A DNA stretch of 64,000 nt from the NCBI GenBank assembly GCA_008682415.1, contig VANK01000004.1, forward strand, positions 248,001 to 312,000, read 5' to 3'. Positions within the stretch are counted from its first letter, which is position 1, and each line of letters begins with the position of its first letter. Of the stretch, positions 7,702-17,377 are shown piece after piece. The translations under genes were made by a program, and so were the position numbers. Source of the DNA: Acidobacteria bacterium AB60 (lineage in GTDB: Bacteria > Acidobacteriota > Terriglobia > Terriglobales > Acidobacteriaceae). The notes under the pieces were generated by a model. That model was given only the letters and a program-made list of their open reading frames with translations. It was not told the origin of the DNA and searched no databases.

Positions 7702-10692
7702 GTGTTTTTTGACAAAGCATTAACGAAGATATTCGGCACGGCGAACGAGCGCGTGATCAAGCGGCTGGTTCCGATTGTGGCCCGGATCAACGAGCTGGAA
7801 GCCGGCATCAAGCAGCTGACCGATGAGGAGCTGCGGGCCAAGACGGCGGAGTTCAAGGGGCGGATTGCGGCACGGCTGCAGGGTTTGACGGACGCAGAGG
7901 CGATCAAGACGGCGGAGCGCGAGGCGCTGGACGAGATTCTGCCGGAGGCGTTCGCGGTGGTGCGCGAGGCGGGCTGGCGCGCCGTGCATATGCGGCATTT
8001 TGACGTGCAGCTGATTGGCGGCATGGTGTTGCACTCGGGCAAGATCTCCGAGATGAAGACCGGCGAAGGCAAGACGCTGGTGGCGACCCTTTCGTGCTAC
8101 CTGAACGCGCTGGCGGGCCGCGGAGTGCACGTGGTGACGGTGAACGACTACCTGGCCAAGCGCGACGCGGAGTGGATGGGCAAGATCTACGAGTTCCTTG
8201 GTCTGACGGTCGGAGTGATCGTGCACGATCTTTCGGACGATGAGCGGCGGGCCGCTTACGGCGCCGATATCACCTACGGGACGAACAACGAGTTTGGATT
8301 CGACTACCTGCGCGACAACATGAAGTTCGACATCAAGGATTGCGTGCAGCGCGGGCACTATTACGCGATTGTGGACGAAGTGGACTCGATTCTGATCGAC
8401 GAAGCGCGTACGCCGCTGATCATCTCCGGCCCAACGGACCAGACGACGGACAAGTACATGCGGGTGCGGGGAATCATTCCGGAGCTGGAGAAGGGCGAAG
8501 AGATCGAGACGCTGGAGAGCAAGACGTTCACGGGCGATTACGTGGTGGACGAGAAGCACCGGACGATCGGCGTGACGGACGAGGGCTGGGTGACGATCGA
8601 GAAGGCGCTGGGGATCGACAACATTGCCAGCGCGGAGAACTGGGAACTGAAGCACTACGTGGAGACCGCGATCAAGGCGCACGCGCTGTACAAGCGGGAT
8701 GTGGATTACGTGGTGAAGGACGGCGAGGTGATCATCGTGGACACGTTCACGGGGCGCCTGATGCCGGGGCGGCGCTGGTCGGACGGGCTGCATCAGTCGA
8801 TTGAGGCCAAAGAGGGTGTGGTTATCCGGAAGGAAGACCAGACGCTGGCGACGATCACCTTTCAGAACTATTTCCGGCTCTATCAGAAGCTGAGCGGCAT
8901 GACGGGCACGGCGGAGACGGAGGCGGCCGAGTTCGAGAAGATCTACAAGCTGGAGATCGTGGTTATTCCGACGAACAAGCCGATGTTGCGGAAGGAGAAT
9001 CCGGACGTGGTCTTCCGCACCGAAAAGGAGAAGTACAAGGCGGTCGCGGACAACATTGCCGAGTTGCATGAGGCGGGCCAGCCGGTGCTGGTGGGCACGA
9101 CATCGATTGAGAAGTCGGAGAGGCTCTCGGCGATTCTGCAGCGCAAGGGCGTGCGGCACGTGGTGTTGAATGCGAAGTTCCACGAGCGCGAGGCGGAGAT
9201 TGTGGCGCAGGCGGGCAGGCTGGGGATGGTGACGATCGCCACCAACATGGCAGGCCGCGGCACGGATATTCTGCTGGGCGGCAACTCCGACTTCACGACG
9301 CGCCAGGAGCTGGTGAAGAAGGGCCGGGCGCGGGCTTTGAGCGTAGCCGAGGGCGCGATCAATCCCATGGCGCCGGCGGGTTTCTCACGGTTTTACTACC
9401 AGGGGCAGGAGTTTGAAGTGGCGGAGTCGGACTGGGCCGAGGTGAATGCGGTTCACGCCGCGGCGGCGGCGCAGGAGCATGACGCCGTGATCGAGGCAGG
9501 CGGCCTGTTCATCCTGGGCACGGAGCGTCACGAATCCCGCCGTATCGACAACCAGTTGCGCGGCCGCGCGGGGCGGCAAGGCGATCCGGGCGCGTCGCGT
9601 TTCTACCTGTCGCTGGAAGACGACCTGATGCGGATCTTTGCCAAGCAGTGGGTTTCGACGCTGCTGGAGCGGCTGGGCATGGAAGAGGGCGTGCCGATTG
9701 AGTCGCGCATGATCTCGAACCGCATTGAGGCGGCGCAGAAGGCGGTGGAGGCGCAGAACTTTGAGTCGCGCAAACACCTGCTGGAGTACGACGACGTGAT
9801 GAACAAGCAGCGCGAGGCGGTGTATGGGCTTCGGCGGCAGCTGCTGGAGGGCGTCGAGCAGAGAGAGCTGATTCTCGAGGACTACGTGGGAGGGATTCTC
9901 TCCAGCGCGCTGGACGAATTCTGCCCGGAGAAGCAGCATCCGGACCAGTGGAACATCAAGGGATTGCAAGAGCGGCTGATGGGACAGTTTGGGCTGGACC
10001 TGGCTGCGTCAGACATCAAGGTGAACGAACTGGCCCGGCACGAGCTGGGCGACGCGATCTTCGATCAGTTGAAGCACGAGTACGAAGCGAAGGAGGGGAT
10101 CCTGGGAGGCGAGACCATGCGGTATCACGAGCGCATGGTGATGCTGAGTGTCATCGATGGATTGTGGAAGGATCACCTTCTGGCGATGGACCACCTGAAG
10201 GAGGGCATCGGGCTGCGCGGCTATGCACAGCAGGATCCGCTGGTGGCGTACAAGCGCGAATCGTTCGACATGTTCGAAGCGATGATGATGAAGTTCCAGG
10301 AAGACACGGTGCGCTTCCTGTTCCGGATGCAGATCATCGGTCCCGACGGCCAGCCGGTGAATGCCGCGCCGCAGGTGCGACGCCCTGTGCCCGCCGCCCC
10401 GGCGGTGGCGAGCGCCGAGGTTGCTCCTTCGCGGTCGCGCACAGCGACTCTGGAAGCACCGGCACCGCGGGAGATTCCGGTGCCGACGCGACAGCCGTCG
10501 ACCACCATTGACGCGCTGGAGAAGGAGTTCGCACGCAAGAAGCAGCGCGAGCTGGCGGCGGCACAGATGGCCGGAGGGTCGGCGGACAGCCAGCCGAGCC
10601 AGCGGCGCACGGGTGACAAGGTGGGGCGGAACGATCCATGCCCTTGCGGCTCCGGGAAGAAGTACAAGAAGTGCCACGGAGCGGAAGGCTAG
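7702..10692 (+). CDS. secA: Preprotein translocase ATPase SecA
   Basis: 996 residues. The start is GTG at 7702, preceded by GGAGAG. SecA drives unfolded preproteins through SecYEG with ATP. Visible elements are Walker A MKTGEGKT (118-125), Walker B region [16 protein letters not shown] (about 223-238), the motor-2 segment [14 protein letters not shown] and the helicase signature [19 protein letters not shown] proline/alanine-rich linker leads to the C-terminal zinc-binding SEC-C motif [13 protein letters not shown] (979-991), which binds SecB or phospholipid in other species. A GC-rich terminator follows directly. Confidence 0.99.
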   Translation: MFFDKALTKIFGTANERVIKRLVPIVARINELEAGIKQLTDEELRAKTAEFKGRIAARLQGLTDAEAIKTAEREALDEILPEAFAVVREAGWRAVHMRHFDVQLIGGMVLHSGKISEMKTGEGKTLVATLSCYLNALAGRGVHVVTVNDYLAKRDAEWMGKIYEFLGLTVGVIVHDLSDDERRAAYGADITYGTNNEFGFDYLRDNMKFDIKDCVQRGHYYAIVDEVDSILIDEARTPLIISGPTDQTTDKYMRVRGIIPELEKGEEIETLESKTFTGDYVVDEKHRTIGVTDEGWVTIEKALGIDNIASAENWELKHYVETAIKAHALYKRDVDYVVKDGEVIIVDTFTGRLMPGRRWSDGLHQSIEAKEGVVIRKEDQTLATITFQNYFRLYQKLSGMTGTAETEAAEFEKIYKLEIVVIPTNKPMLRKENPDVVFRTEKEKYKAVADNIAELHEAGQPVLVGTTSIEKSERLSAILQRKGVRHVVLNAKFHEREAEIVAQAGRLGMVTIATNMAGRGTDILLGGNSDFTTRQELVKKGRARALSVAEGAINPMAPAGFSRFYYQGQEFEVAESDWAEVNAVHAAAAAQEHDAVIEAGGLFILGTERHESRRIDNQLRGRAGRQGDPGASRFYLSLEDDLMRIFAKQWVSTLLERLGMEEGVPIESRMISNRIEAAQKAVEAQNFESRKHLLEYDDVMNKQREAVYGLRRQLLEGVEQRELILEDYVGGILSSALDEFCPEKQHPDQWNIKGLQERLMGQFGLDLAASDIKVNELARHELGDAIFDQLKHEYEAKEGILGGETMRYHERMVMLSVIDGLWKDHLLAMDHLKEGIGLRGYAQQDPLVAYKRESFDMFEAMMMKFQEDTVRFLFRMQIIGPDGQPVNAAPQVRRPVPAAPAVASAEVAPSRSRTATLEAPAPREIPVPTRQPSTTIDALEKEFARKKQRELAAAQMAGGSADSQPSQRRTGDKVGRNDPCPCGSGKKYKKCHGAEG

Positions 10693-10713
10693 GACTGGAT
10701 CAGTTGGAAATGA

Positions 10714-10746
10714 GAGAGGCGGGCCGGGAGCCCGCCTCTCGTTTTT
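10714..10746 (+). terminator. Rho-independent terminator of secA
   Basis: An 11-bp perfect stem, GAGAGGCGGGC with GCCCGCCTCTC, has a five-base loop and is followed by GTTTTT. It begins 22 bp after the secA stop codon and separates it from the convergent YVTN gene. Confidence 0.9.
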
Positions 10747-10769
10747 GACTCAGGTCTGTGCACTTTGAG

Positions 10770-11786
10770 TTAGTGGACTCGGATGACGGAGACCGAAGTG
10801 CCATTGGGGACGTAGTTGCTGTTTTCGTCGCTGTTTCCGACGTAAAGCAGCCCGTGAACCGCATCGATTGCCGTATTCACGGGTCCGGGACCGACGGGCA
10901 CCGTGGCGGATGTCAAGGTGTTGGTCTTTTCATTGATGATGTTGACCTGATTGAGAGCGAAGTTCGCGACATAGACCTTCTGGTTCGCAGCATCAACGGA
11001 GACACCTTCCGGCTGTCCGGGGAGATTGTTGATGGTGGTGACCAGCGCGTTGGTGGCGCCGTTGACGACCGAGACTTGTCCGAGTTCTCCGCTGACGTAG
11101 ATGAGATCGCGGAAGAGATCGATATCCATGCCGTCGGCCAACTCCGCGAGGCCTCCGACGGTGGTGATGGTGGTGTTCGTTTTGCCGTCAATGACCTGCA
11201 TGAAGCCAGGGAACAGGTTATAGAGCACGTAGATGCGATTGGTGACCGGGTTCACGTTGATCTTGGCGAGCTGGGAATAGGTATAAGGGACCAAAGCGAG
11301 CTGTGAAAGGGTGGAGGCATCGTAGACGTGGACGCCATCGGGCAGGCCGACGTAAAGCCGGTTGGTGGCCGGATTGAGAGCAAGCTTCGGCGGCGGATAA
11401 CCAGCGCCGGTGGCGAGCGAGTTGACGATGGTGTTGCTGTTCAGATCAATGACATAGAGACCAGGCGTGACGGTGTTGGAATCGTCGAAGACGTAGGCGA
11501 GGCGGCGCACTGGATCAACAGCGATATCGGAGAGCGAGCCTCCCCCTACAGAGATGGTGGTGAGTATGGCGTTGGTCTTCTGATCGACTACTTCGACACC
11601 GTCTCCGGCTATATATACGCGGCTGGTGGCAGGGTTGATGCCGATGGTCATTGGGTTCCCCGCGGTGCCGTCACTGGCAGGAATGGTGGCGACGGATTGC
11701 GCGGATGCCGGAGCGGTGAGTAGAGGAGACGTTAACAATATTCCTAAGACGAAGCGGACACACGTTCGCGCTGAACTGCTATGCAT
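10770..11786 (-). CDS. YVTN-type beta-propeller secreted protein
   Basis: 338 residues from the ATG at 11786, which has GGAGGG upstream. The N-terminus is a signal peptide (SARTCVRFVLGILLTSPLLT, cleavage near ASAQ). The mature protein has about seven repeats of the form NPATNRLYVG / VDPVRRLAYVF / NVNPVTNRIYVL, each followed by a strand such as VIDGKTNTTITTV. This is the pattern of YVTN/NHL-like seven-bladed propellers. No catalytic residues can be named; extracellular binding or surface roles are typical but unproven. It is convergent with secA. Confidence 0.85.
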   Translation of the reverse strand: MHSSSARTCVRFVLGILLTSPLLTAPASAQSVATIPASDGTAGNPMTIGINPATSRVYIAGDGVEVVDQKTNAILTTISVGGGSLSDIAVDPVRRLAYVFDDSNTVTPGLYVIDLNSNTIVNSLATGAGYPPPKLALNPATNRLYVGLPDGVHVYDASTLSQLALVPYTYSQLAKINVNPVTNRIYVLYNLFPGFMQVIDGKTNTTITTVGGLAELADGMDIDLFRDLIYVSGELGQVSVVNGATNALVTTINNLPGQPEGVSVDAANQKVYVANFALNQVNIINEKTNTLTSATVPVGPGPVNTAIDAVHGLLYVGNSDENSNYVPNGTSVSVIRVH

Positions 11787-11954
11787 GGAACTCCCTCCAA
11801 TGTAAGGAATGGTTCGGACCGCAGAAAGAGCACTGCCCCCGGGAGATAGATTCCGAGTGAAAGGCGAGAGTTGTTTTGCAGGAATTGTGGGACTGGAAGG
11901 GCAGGTAGCGGCTCGCAGAGAGAACACGCGCGACCGTATCCGGAAGCAAAGTCG

Positions 11955-12539
11955 CTAGCGGTTGGCCGGTTCTCTCAGGGCGTCAAAGGTCATGTGCTCG
12001 GCCGGGGAGTTGTGGTCAGCGCGCCACTGGTCGAAGAGGCGCCCGTAGCTGAGCGTCATATAGCGGGAGCGGGGGACGGCGAGGTGAGCGGCAACGTCAT
12101 CGATCCAATCGGGATCGCCCTCGAGTTCGGCGAAGTTGCCGATGGGGGTCTCGTCGACGACACAATGGCCCTTGCCATCGCTCCACTCGCTGCGCCACTT
12201 TTCATAACGGAAGGCGGGGACCAGGCCGAGGGAGCGAAAGACTTCAGCGAGGGCGGTGCCATCCTCGATACGAGTTTCTGTCTCGATGCGGTGCTTGTGG
12301 CGGTCTTCGCCCGGGCCGTCGTCTGGAAGGCGCTTGTGGGTTAGGGTCCATTTGCCACCGTACTCGCGGATGCGGACGATCTCGGTACGCTGGCGCAACC
12401 GACGGTCGGGGGTGTCGTAGAGCACGTTGCTTTCAAAGGTGCGGGGAGTCTGGAGTTGAAAACCGGCAGCCTGCAGACGAGTGGCGAGCACGGCGAGGTC
12501 GTCTACGGCGAATTTGATTTCGGTTTCCACGCTTGCCAT
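11955..12539 (-). CDS. CYTH-domain protein (CyaB / thiamine-triphosphatase-like)
   Basis: 194 residues. The CYTH signature ExExK appears as ETEIKF at the N-terminus. It is followed by YDTPDRRLRQRTEIVRIREY, the tunnel strand KWTLTHKR, ETETRIED and VVDETPIGNFAELEGD, all usual acidic/basic triphosphate-binding strands. Family members act on triphosphate compounds (adenylate cyclase class IV, thiamine triphosphatase or tripolyphosphatase) and the sequence alone does not separate them. It is divergently oriented to the tsaC-like gene with about 80 bp between. Confidence 0.88.
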   Translation of the reverse strand: MASVETEIKFAVDDLAVLATRLQAAGFQLQTPRTFESNVLYDTPDRRLRQRTEIVRIREYGGKWTLTHKRLPDDGPGEDRHKHRIETETRIEDGTALAEVFRSLGLVPAFRYEKWRSEWSDGKGHCVVDETPIGNFAELEGDPDWIDDVAAHLAVPRSRYMTLSYGRLFDQWRADHNSPAEHMTFDALREPANR

Positions 12540-12619
12540 AAGCTGAGAGTATACGGCAGGCCGATCTGTTGCCCGGAATCAGGAGGTTTGGGCTGCCGTG
12601 GGACGAGGGGATCGATTCC

Positions 12620-13684
12620 GTGAAGACGCTGCGCCTGACCGTGGATGCCAGGCACCCTGAAGACGCGAGGTACCGTGAGGCAATTGAGCAGGCGGCGGAG
12701 ATACTGCGCGCCGGGGGATTGGTGGCGCTTCCTACGGAGACGGTGTACGGGCTAGGAGCGAACGCTCTGGATGCCAGGGCGGTGGGGCGGATCTTCGCTG
12801 CAAAGCGGCGTCCGGCATGGGATCCGGTGATCGTGCATATCGCCGGGCCAGTCTCCGGGAATGCGATGCTGGCGGGGCTGGTCCAGGAACTCCCCGAGCG
12901 GGCGGCGAAGCTGGCAGCGGCGTTCTGGCCGGGTCCGTTGACACTGCTTCTGCCGCGGGCGGCCACGGTGCCGGCGGAGGTAACGGCCGGGCGGGCGCTG
13001 GTGGGAATCCGGATGCCGGCTCATCCTGTTGCATTCGAGCTGATACGCCGGGCCGGTGTGCCGGTGGCGGCGCCGAGCGCGAACCTGTTCAGCCATACCA
13101 GTCCGACGACGGCGGAGCACGTGTTGCAGGATCTGGATGGGCGAATCGATGCGGTTCTGGATGCGGGTCCGACGGAGCATGGGGTGGAGTCGACCGTACT
13201 GGACCCAACGCAGAATCCCATGGTGATCTACCGGCCGGGAGCGGTTACAGCGAAACAGATCGAAGCGGTCGCTGGAGAGGTAGAGGTATTCCGGGCTCCA
13301 GAGCGGGAGGCAGGCGCGCCGCAGGAATCGCTGCCGGCGCCGGGGGTGGGAATCCGCCACTATGCCCCGAAGGCCAGGGTGGAGTTGATCGACGCGGCCT
13401 TGGAAGAGCTGCCGGAGCGCTTTAACGCGCTGTGCCGGCAATATGCGGGGCTGAAGGTCGGGATCATGCTCCCCGGCGAGTTGGCAGGTTTCCAGACCGA
13501 GGGCGCGGTGGATTTTCGCTGGGGACGATGGTCACACCCGGAGGAGTTGGCGCGCAGCCTGTATGCGGGGCTCAGGGAACTGGATGGGCGCGGCTGTGAC
13601 GTGATTCTATGCCCGCTTCCGCCGGGAGAGGGCGTGGGGGCGGCGATTCGGGACCGTCTGCTGAAGGCGGCCCGGCCCCGGTGA
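12620..13684 (+). CDS. tsaC: Threonylcarbamoyl-AMP synthase (Sua5/TsaC, long form)
   Basis: 354 residues from GTG at 12620, with GAGGGG nine bases upstream. An in-frame TTG at 12569 would add 17 residues but fits poorly. The enzyme makes L-threonylcarbamoyladenylate from threonine, bicarbonate and ATP for t6A37 tRNA modification. The YrdC domain (about 1-200) shows LVALPTETVYGLGANALD, KRRPAWDPVIVHI, LLLPRAATVP and VAAPSANLFSHTSPTTAEHV. The length beyond residue 220 and the linker PAPGVGIRHYAPKA identify the Sua5 form with an extra C-terminal domain. tsaE, for the same pathway, is at 33.0-33.5 kb. Confidence 0.95.
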   Translation: MKTLRLTVDARHPEDARYREAIEQAAEILRAGGLVALPTETVYGLGANALDARAVGRIFAAKRRPAWDPVIVHIAGPVSGNAMLAGLVQELPERAAKLAAAFWPGPLTLLLPRAATVPAEVTAGRALVGIRMPAHPVAFELIRRAGVPVAAPSANLFSHTSPTTAEHVLQDLDGRIDAVLDAGPTEHGVESTVLDPTQNPMVIYRPGAVTAKQIEAVAGEVEVFRAPEREAGAPQESLPAPGVGIRHYAPKARVELIDAALEELPERFNALCRQYAGLKVGIMLPGELAGFQTEGAVDFRWGRWSHPEELARSLYAGLRELDGRGCDVILCPLPPGEGVGAAIRDRLLKAARPR

Positions 13685-13691
13685 GCGAGGG

Positions 13692-14039
13692 TCAGGAGCC
13701 TATCTCGCCCTGCTTGTACATGTACTTGATGGCTGATTTGTAGATGAGCATGCGGGAGCGGCCGCGCAGCTTGAGGGCGTTACGATCGTACCATTCGATA
13801 CAGCCTTCGACCTGTTCCCCGTCTTCGAGGACGATGACCATGGGGGTCTGGGACTGGATCTGCTTCTGGAGGTAGAAGAGTTCGGCCTGACGCTGGGCGG
13901 TCTCGTCTTCGCCGTACAGGACAGCGGGAGCGTGGAAGGGCGTCGATCCGGTAAAGCGGGGCTTACGAGGAGCGGTTCGAGGAGGCGCGAGTGGTGCGCC
14001 GGAGTCTGGAAAGCCTGGTACGAGGATTTGTCCGCTCAT
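13692..14039 (-). CDS. Hfq-like Sm-fold RNA-binding protein
   Basis: 115 residues from the ATG at 14039, which follows GAAGAGG. The C-terminal 65 residues match Hfq: FYLQKQIQSQTPMVIVLEDG corresponds to the helix plus Sm1 start, EQVEGCIEWYDRNALKLRG to the strand region with the conserved phenylalanine replaced by tyrosine, and MLIYKSAIKYMYKQGE to Sm2. The canonical YKHA motif reads YKSA here, so the RNA-contacting histidine is missing. Upstream are about 50 residues of proline-rich extension instead of an acidic C-terminal tail. It probably binds RNA, but the altered surface makes classic sRNA chaperoning uncertain. It ends 7 bp from the convergent tsaC stop. Confidence 0.82.
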   Translation of the reverse strand: MSGQILVPGFPDSGAPLAPPRTAPRKPRFTGSTPFHAPAVLYGEDETAQRQAELFYLQKQIQSQTPMVIVLEDGEQVEGCIEWYDRNALKLRGRSRMLIYKSAIKYMYKQGEIGS

Positions 14040-14469
14040 TGTGCCCTCTTCTTGTTTATTCGTCGAATTCTCAACGTCTAGGGTGTCTATAACGGCTTCG
14101 TGGTTCACGGAAGAACGACTCCAAATTCCGGGGAATGCCCTTTTGATGCGCCATCGCGCAATATGGCTACCAGAAACTGTTCGCAGTGTGGGAAGCCCGA
14201 AGATCGGAGAAAACGATGGCAGACGAACTGCGCCTTGGCGGGCGCTATCTTCCCCCAATGGGACGGCCGGTAGTTGATGCTTATACTCGCTTAACAGATG
14301 CGGGCAAGCGGTGGGAAGTTGTCCCATTGTAGAACGGTTTAGGTTCCCAGCGCGAATAAAAAGACCTGCTTCCACGGGGCGATTCCGCGGTGTGGAAGGC
14401 GCGGGCGATGTCGTTTGGCTGGGTGCAAACCGCAGTCTGAGCGCGAGCGATTCTGTTGTAAAGAAGTGG
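14040..14469. other. 430-bp gap between hfq-like gene and holB
   Basis: Both flanking genes are on the minus strand, so this holds the leader of the Hfq-like gene. On the plus strand are two short overlapping frames (14163-14273, zinc-ribbon-like CSQCGKP; 14216-14332, with GGAG upstream). There is also a 9-bp inverted repeat, CAATGGGAC at 14256-14264 with GTCCCATTG at 14321-14329. No tRNA or clear terminator was seen. Confidence 0.5.
14216..14332 (+). CDS. Possible 38-residue small protein
   Basis: The ATG at 14216 has GGAG about seven bases upstream and the frame stops at TAG 14330-14332. The peptide reads smoothly and is not low complexity (contains GGRYLPPMGRPVVDAYTRL and AGKRWEVVPL). A second frame starting at 14163 overlaps it and encodes a 36-residue peptide with CSQCGKPEDRRKRW. 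Only one of the two, or a frameshifted fusion, can be expected to be real. There is no family support, so it is a hypothesis only. Confidence 0.3.
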   Translation: MADELRLGGRYLPPMGRPVVDAYTRLTDAGKRWEVVPL

Positions 14470-15570
14470 TTACCTCTCGGCAAAAGTCACGGCCATGGCG
14501 TCGAGGGACAAAGAGCGGAGGAGGTTGCGACGCATGCCGGACTCGACATTGGCGAGGGCGTGGGCCGCGCCGTCGATCCAATCGACGGTAAGGCCCTGCG
14601 CGAGGGCCTGGAGTTCACTCGAAAGGTCGACGTTGCGGAGGCGGGAAGGGGTTCCGGCGAGGAGGAGCAAGAGGTCCTCGAGGAGGCTGCCCAAGGCGCG
14701 GAGCAAGCTGAGGGTTTTTTCCTGTCCGTCGGCGCCGGCGCGGTAACTTTCCGTGGCGCGGAAGAGGGTGCTGTAGTCAGGGTCGCGCAAGGCGGTGCGG
14801 AGGAGGATGAGGGCAACCTGGCGGCTGGCGAGGTAGGCGCTGAGGTCCAGGGTGAGAGCGCGACCCACGGCGCCCTCGGCAAGACGAGCTACGAGCTTTT
14901 GATCCTGAGGCTTGAGTTCGGGACGGCGTTTTGCGAGCAGGGCCTCGATCTCTTCGGCCGGAAGGGCGCCGAGGCGATGGAGGACGGCTCGGGAACGGAT
15001 GGTGGGCAGCAGTTCCTGAGGATTTTCAGCGAGCAGAATGAGCGAGGTATTTGCCGGCGGCTCTTCGAGCACCTTGAGCAGGCTGTTGGCTGCCTCTTTC
15101 ATGAAGGCCGCGCAGGTAAAGATGGAGAAGGAGCGTCGCGCCTCGGTGGGCGGGCGATAGTACGCGTTGTGAATGACCTGGCGAACCTGTCCTATCTTGA
15201 TGAGGAGTTGCGGCGGGTCCGGCGGAATTACCAGGATATCGGGATGGGTCTGGATCAGGATCCGCGTTTCGCGCTTATCGGTGTCGCGCATCTCTTCGCG
15301 GGCGGCAACCGCTTCGGCGACGCGGTCCTCGAGGTTTTTGGCTTCGGCGATGCGGGTGCAGTTCTCGCATTGGCCGCAGAAATCGGGCAGTCCGTCGGAT
15401 TGCACGGGACGAAGGCAGTTGACGGCCTGCGCAAGCATGAGCGCCAGGGTGTACTTCCCTGCCCCACGGGGGCCGGCGAGGATCATCGCCTGGGGAAAAT
15501 GGCCGGTGCGGACGCTTTCGCGTAACCGGGTGACGGTCGCGGAATTTCCCAGGAATTCGCGGAAGCTCAC
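14470..15570 (-). CDS. holB: DNA polymerase III, delta prime subunit
   Basis: 366 residues, GTG start at 15570. This clamp-loader subunit works with delta and tau/gamma to place the beta clamp. Walker A GPRGAGKYT is at 33-41. A zinc module has C52, C65, C68 and C71 (CLRPVQSDGLPDFCGQCENC). The sensor region includes NSLLKVLEEPPANTSLILLA and the SRC-like motif TIRSRA. Residues about 77-95 form a charged insertion absent from short homologues. The gene stands alone, upstream of the Hfq-like gene on the same strand. Confidence 0.93.
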   Translation of the reverse strand: MSFREFLGNSATVTRLRESVRTGHFPQAMILAGPRGAGKYTLALMLAQAVNCLRPVQSDGLPDFCGQCENCTRIAEAKNLEDRVAEAVAAREEMRDTDKRETRILIQTHPDILVIPPDPPQLLIKIGQVRQVIHNAYYRPPTEARRSFSIFTCAAFMKEAANSLLKVLEEPPANTSLILLAENPQELLPTIRSRAVLHRLGALPAEEIEALLAKRRPELKPQDQKLVARLAEGAVGRALTLDLSAYLASRQVALILLRTALRDPDYSTLFRATESYRAGADGQEKTLSLLRALGSLLEDLLLLLAGTPSRLRNVDLSSELQALAQGLTVDWIDGAAHALANVESGMRRNLLRSLSLDAMAVTFAER

Positions 15571-15750
15571 AGATTGAGTTTATCGCGCAGCGAGGGAGGC
15601 GGGACGGAGACCCTCTGGTCAACTCGAATGCGGCGGTGCTAGTGTTCCTGCGTGCCGTTCCCGGTTCGCGCGATCTCCCGGAACGGTACCCGGTCCCCCC
15701 CAGGATTTTTCCGGAAACTCATGGCGCTCCCCGCGCCCGAGAGGTCAATC

Positions 15751-17259
15751 ATGGCGACTCTTTCCATCGACCCCCGCGTCAGCGTTCGCACCGCTGACTT
15801 TGTGACCACCGATCACCGCATGCTGATCGACGGCCGCTTCGTTGCAGCCGCCTCCGGCAAGAGATTTCCCGTTTACAACCCCGCGAATGGCGAGGTGATT
15901 ACGCAGGTGCCCGAAGCCGAAGCCGAAGACGTGAATCGCGCCGTGATGGCGGCGCGGCGCGCTTTCGACGAGGGCCCCTGGCCGCGCATGACGCCCTCGG
16001 AACGCGGGCGGATCCTGTGGAAGCTGGCGGACCTGATCGAGCAACACACCGATGAGTTCGCGGAACTGGAATCGCTGGACAACGGCAAGCCCTTCTCGGT
16101 GGCGCGGGTGGGCGATGTGCCGCTCACGGTGGATATGTTCCGCTACATGGGCGGATGGACGACCAAGATCACCGGCAAGACGCTGCCGATGGGAATGGGA
16201 GGCGAGTATCACTCGTACACGCTGCGCGAGCCGGTGGGCGTGGTGGCGCAGATCATTCCGTGGAACTTTCCGCTGCTGATGGCGGCCTGGAAGCTCGCAC
16301 CGGCGCTGGCCTGCGGCTGCACCATCGTTCTGAAGCTTGCGGAGCAGACGCCGCTTTCCGGGCTGCGGCTAGCGCAACTGATCGTGGAAGCCGGCATTCC
16401 GGAGGGAGTGGTGAACATCCTGACGGGCTATGGCGAAGGAGCCGGCGCGCCACTCGCGGCGCACGACCAAGTGGACAAGGTAGCTTTCACGGGTTCAACC
16501 GAGGTAGGCAAGCTGATTCTGCAGGCGGCGGCAGGGAACCTGAAGAAGGTGACTCTGGAACTGGGCGGAAAATCGCCGGCAATCGTCTTCCCGGACGCCA
16601 ATATCGACCTGGCGGTCTCGGGGACGGCAAGCGCGATCTTCTTCAATCACGGGCAGTGCTGTTGCGCGGGCTCCCGGCTCTACGTCCACGAGAAGGTGTT
16701 CGACCGCGTGGTGGAGGGCGTGAGCAGCATTGCCTCGGAGATCAAGCTGGCGCCGGGACTCGATCCGGCGTGCCAGATGGGACCGTTAGTCTCCGACGAG
16801 CAGTACCGCAGGGTCGTGGGGTACATCGAATCGGGCATTGCCGAGGGCGCGCGCGTGGCTGCGGGAGGGCCTGTTTCGGGGGTGGAGCGCGGCTACTTTG
16901 TGCGGCCCACCGTGCTCACTAATACAAATCCGCGCATGAAGGTGGTGCAGGAGGAGATCTTCGGCCCGGTGGTGTGCGCTGTGCCTTTTGGGGACAAAGA
17001 TGTGGACGCGATTATCAGGCGCGCGAACGACACGATCTATGGACTGGCTGCCTCGGTTTGGACCCAGAACCTGACGATGGCGCACAAGGTGGCCCGGGGA
17101 ATCCGCGCAGGGACGGTGTGGATCAACTGCCACAACGTGTTCGACGCCGCGCTTCCCTTCGGCGGATACAAGCAGTCCGGGTGGGGGCGCGAGAAGGGTG
17201 AAGAGGTGTTGAACAACTATCTCGAGACGAAGGCTGTCTGCCTCTCGCTCCAATCGTAA
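15751..17259 (+). CDS. NAD(P)-dependent aldehyde dehydrogenase
   Basis: 502 residues from the ATG at 15751 (GAGAGG upstream); the open frame upstream to 15652 is unlikely. It belongs to the ALDH class that oxidises aldehydes to acids. Catalytic elements are PWNFPLLMAAWKLAPALACG (cofactor fold), FTGSTEVGKL, the general-base glutamate in LELGGKSPAIVF, and the nucleophilic cysteine in FFNHGQCCCAGSR. The C-terminal PFGGYKQSGWGRE signature is intact. Overall it is closest to ALDH1/betaine- or phenylacetaldehyde-dehydrogenase types. The substrate cannot be decided from neighbours. Confidence 0.93.
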   Translation: MATLSIDPRVSVRTADFVTTDHRMLIDGRFVAAASGKRFPVYNPANGEVITQVPEAEAEDVNRAVMAARRAFDEGPWPRMTPSERGRILWKLADLIEQHTDEFAELESLDNGKPFSVARVGDVPLTVDMFRYMGGWTTKITGKTLPMGMGGEYHSYTLREPVGVVAQIIPWNFPLLMAAWKLAPALACGCTIVLKLAEQTPLSGLRLAQLIVEAGIPEGVVNILTGYGEGAGAPLAAHDQVDKVAFTGSTEVGKLILQAAAGNLKKVTLELGGKSPAIVFPDANIDLAVSGTASAIFFNHGQCCCAGSRLYVHEKVFDRVVEGVSSIASEIKLAPGLDPACQMGPLVSDEQYRRVVGYIESGIAEGARVAAGGPVSGVERGYFVRPTVLTNTNPRMKVVQEEIFGPVVCAVPFGDKDVDAIIRRANDTIYGLAASVWTQNLTMAHKVARGIRAGTVWINCHNVFDAALPFGGYKQSGWGREKGEEVLNNYLETKAVCLSLQS

Positions 17260-17314
17260 AAGAACCCGCACTCCGGGATTTTTGTTGCATTGAGGTTCGG
17301 CCGCAATCGCAGGC

Positions 17315-17353
17315 AAGGGCCCTGATCCAGATGGATCAGGGCCCTTGTGTTTT
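17315..17353. terminator. Bidirectional terminator between aldehyde dehydrogenase and trans-sulfuration genes
   Basis: A perfect 14-bp stem, AAGGGCCCTGATCC with GGATCAGGGCCCTT, encloses the loop AGAT and is followed on the plus strand by GTGTTTT. It lies midway between two convergent stop codons (17259 and 17378). Confidence 0.85.
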
Positions 17354-17377
17354 GCGAACTGCGGATCTTGGAGATGC

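Noticed and set aside
7720..9183. Long minus-strand open frame inside secA
   Set aside because: It is a shadow of high-GC codon usage. The plus strand encodes an intact SecA with all motifs, and the antisense peptide is Arg/His-rich with no family features.
15652..15750. Upstream extension of the aldehyde dehydrogenase
   Set aside because: The added 33 residues are Arg/Pro-rich, and the ATG at 15751 has a ribosome site and matches family N-termini.
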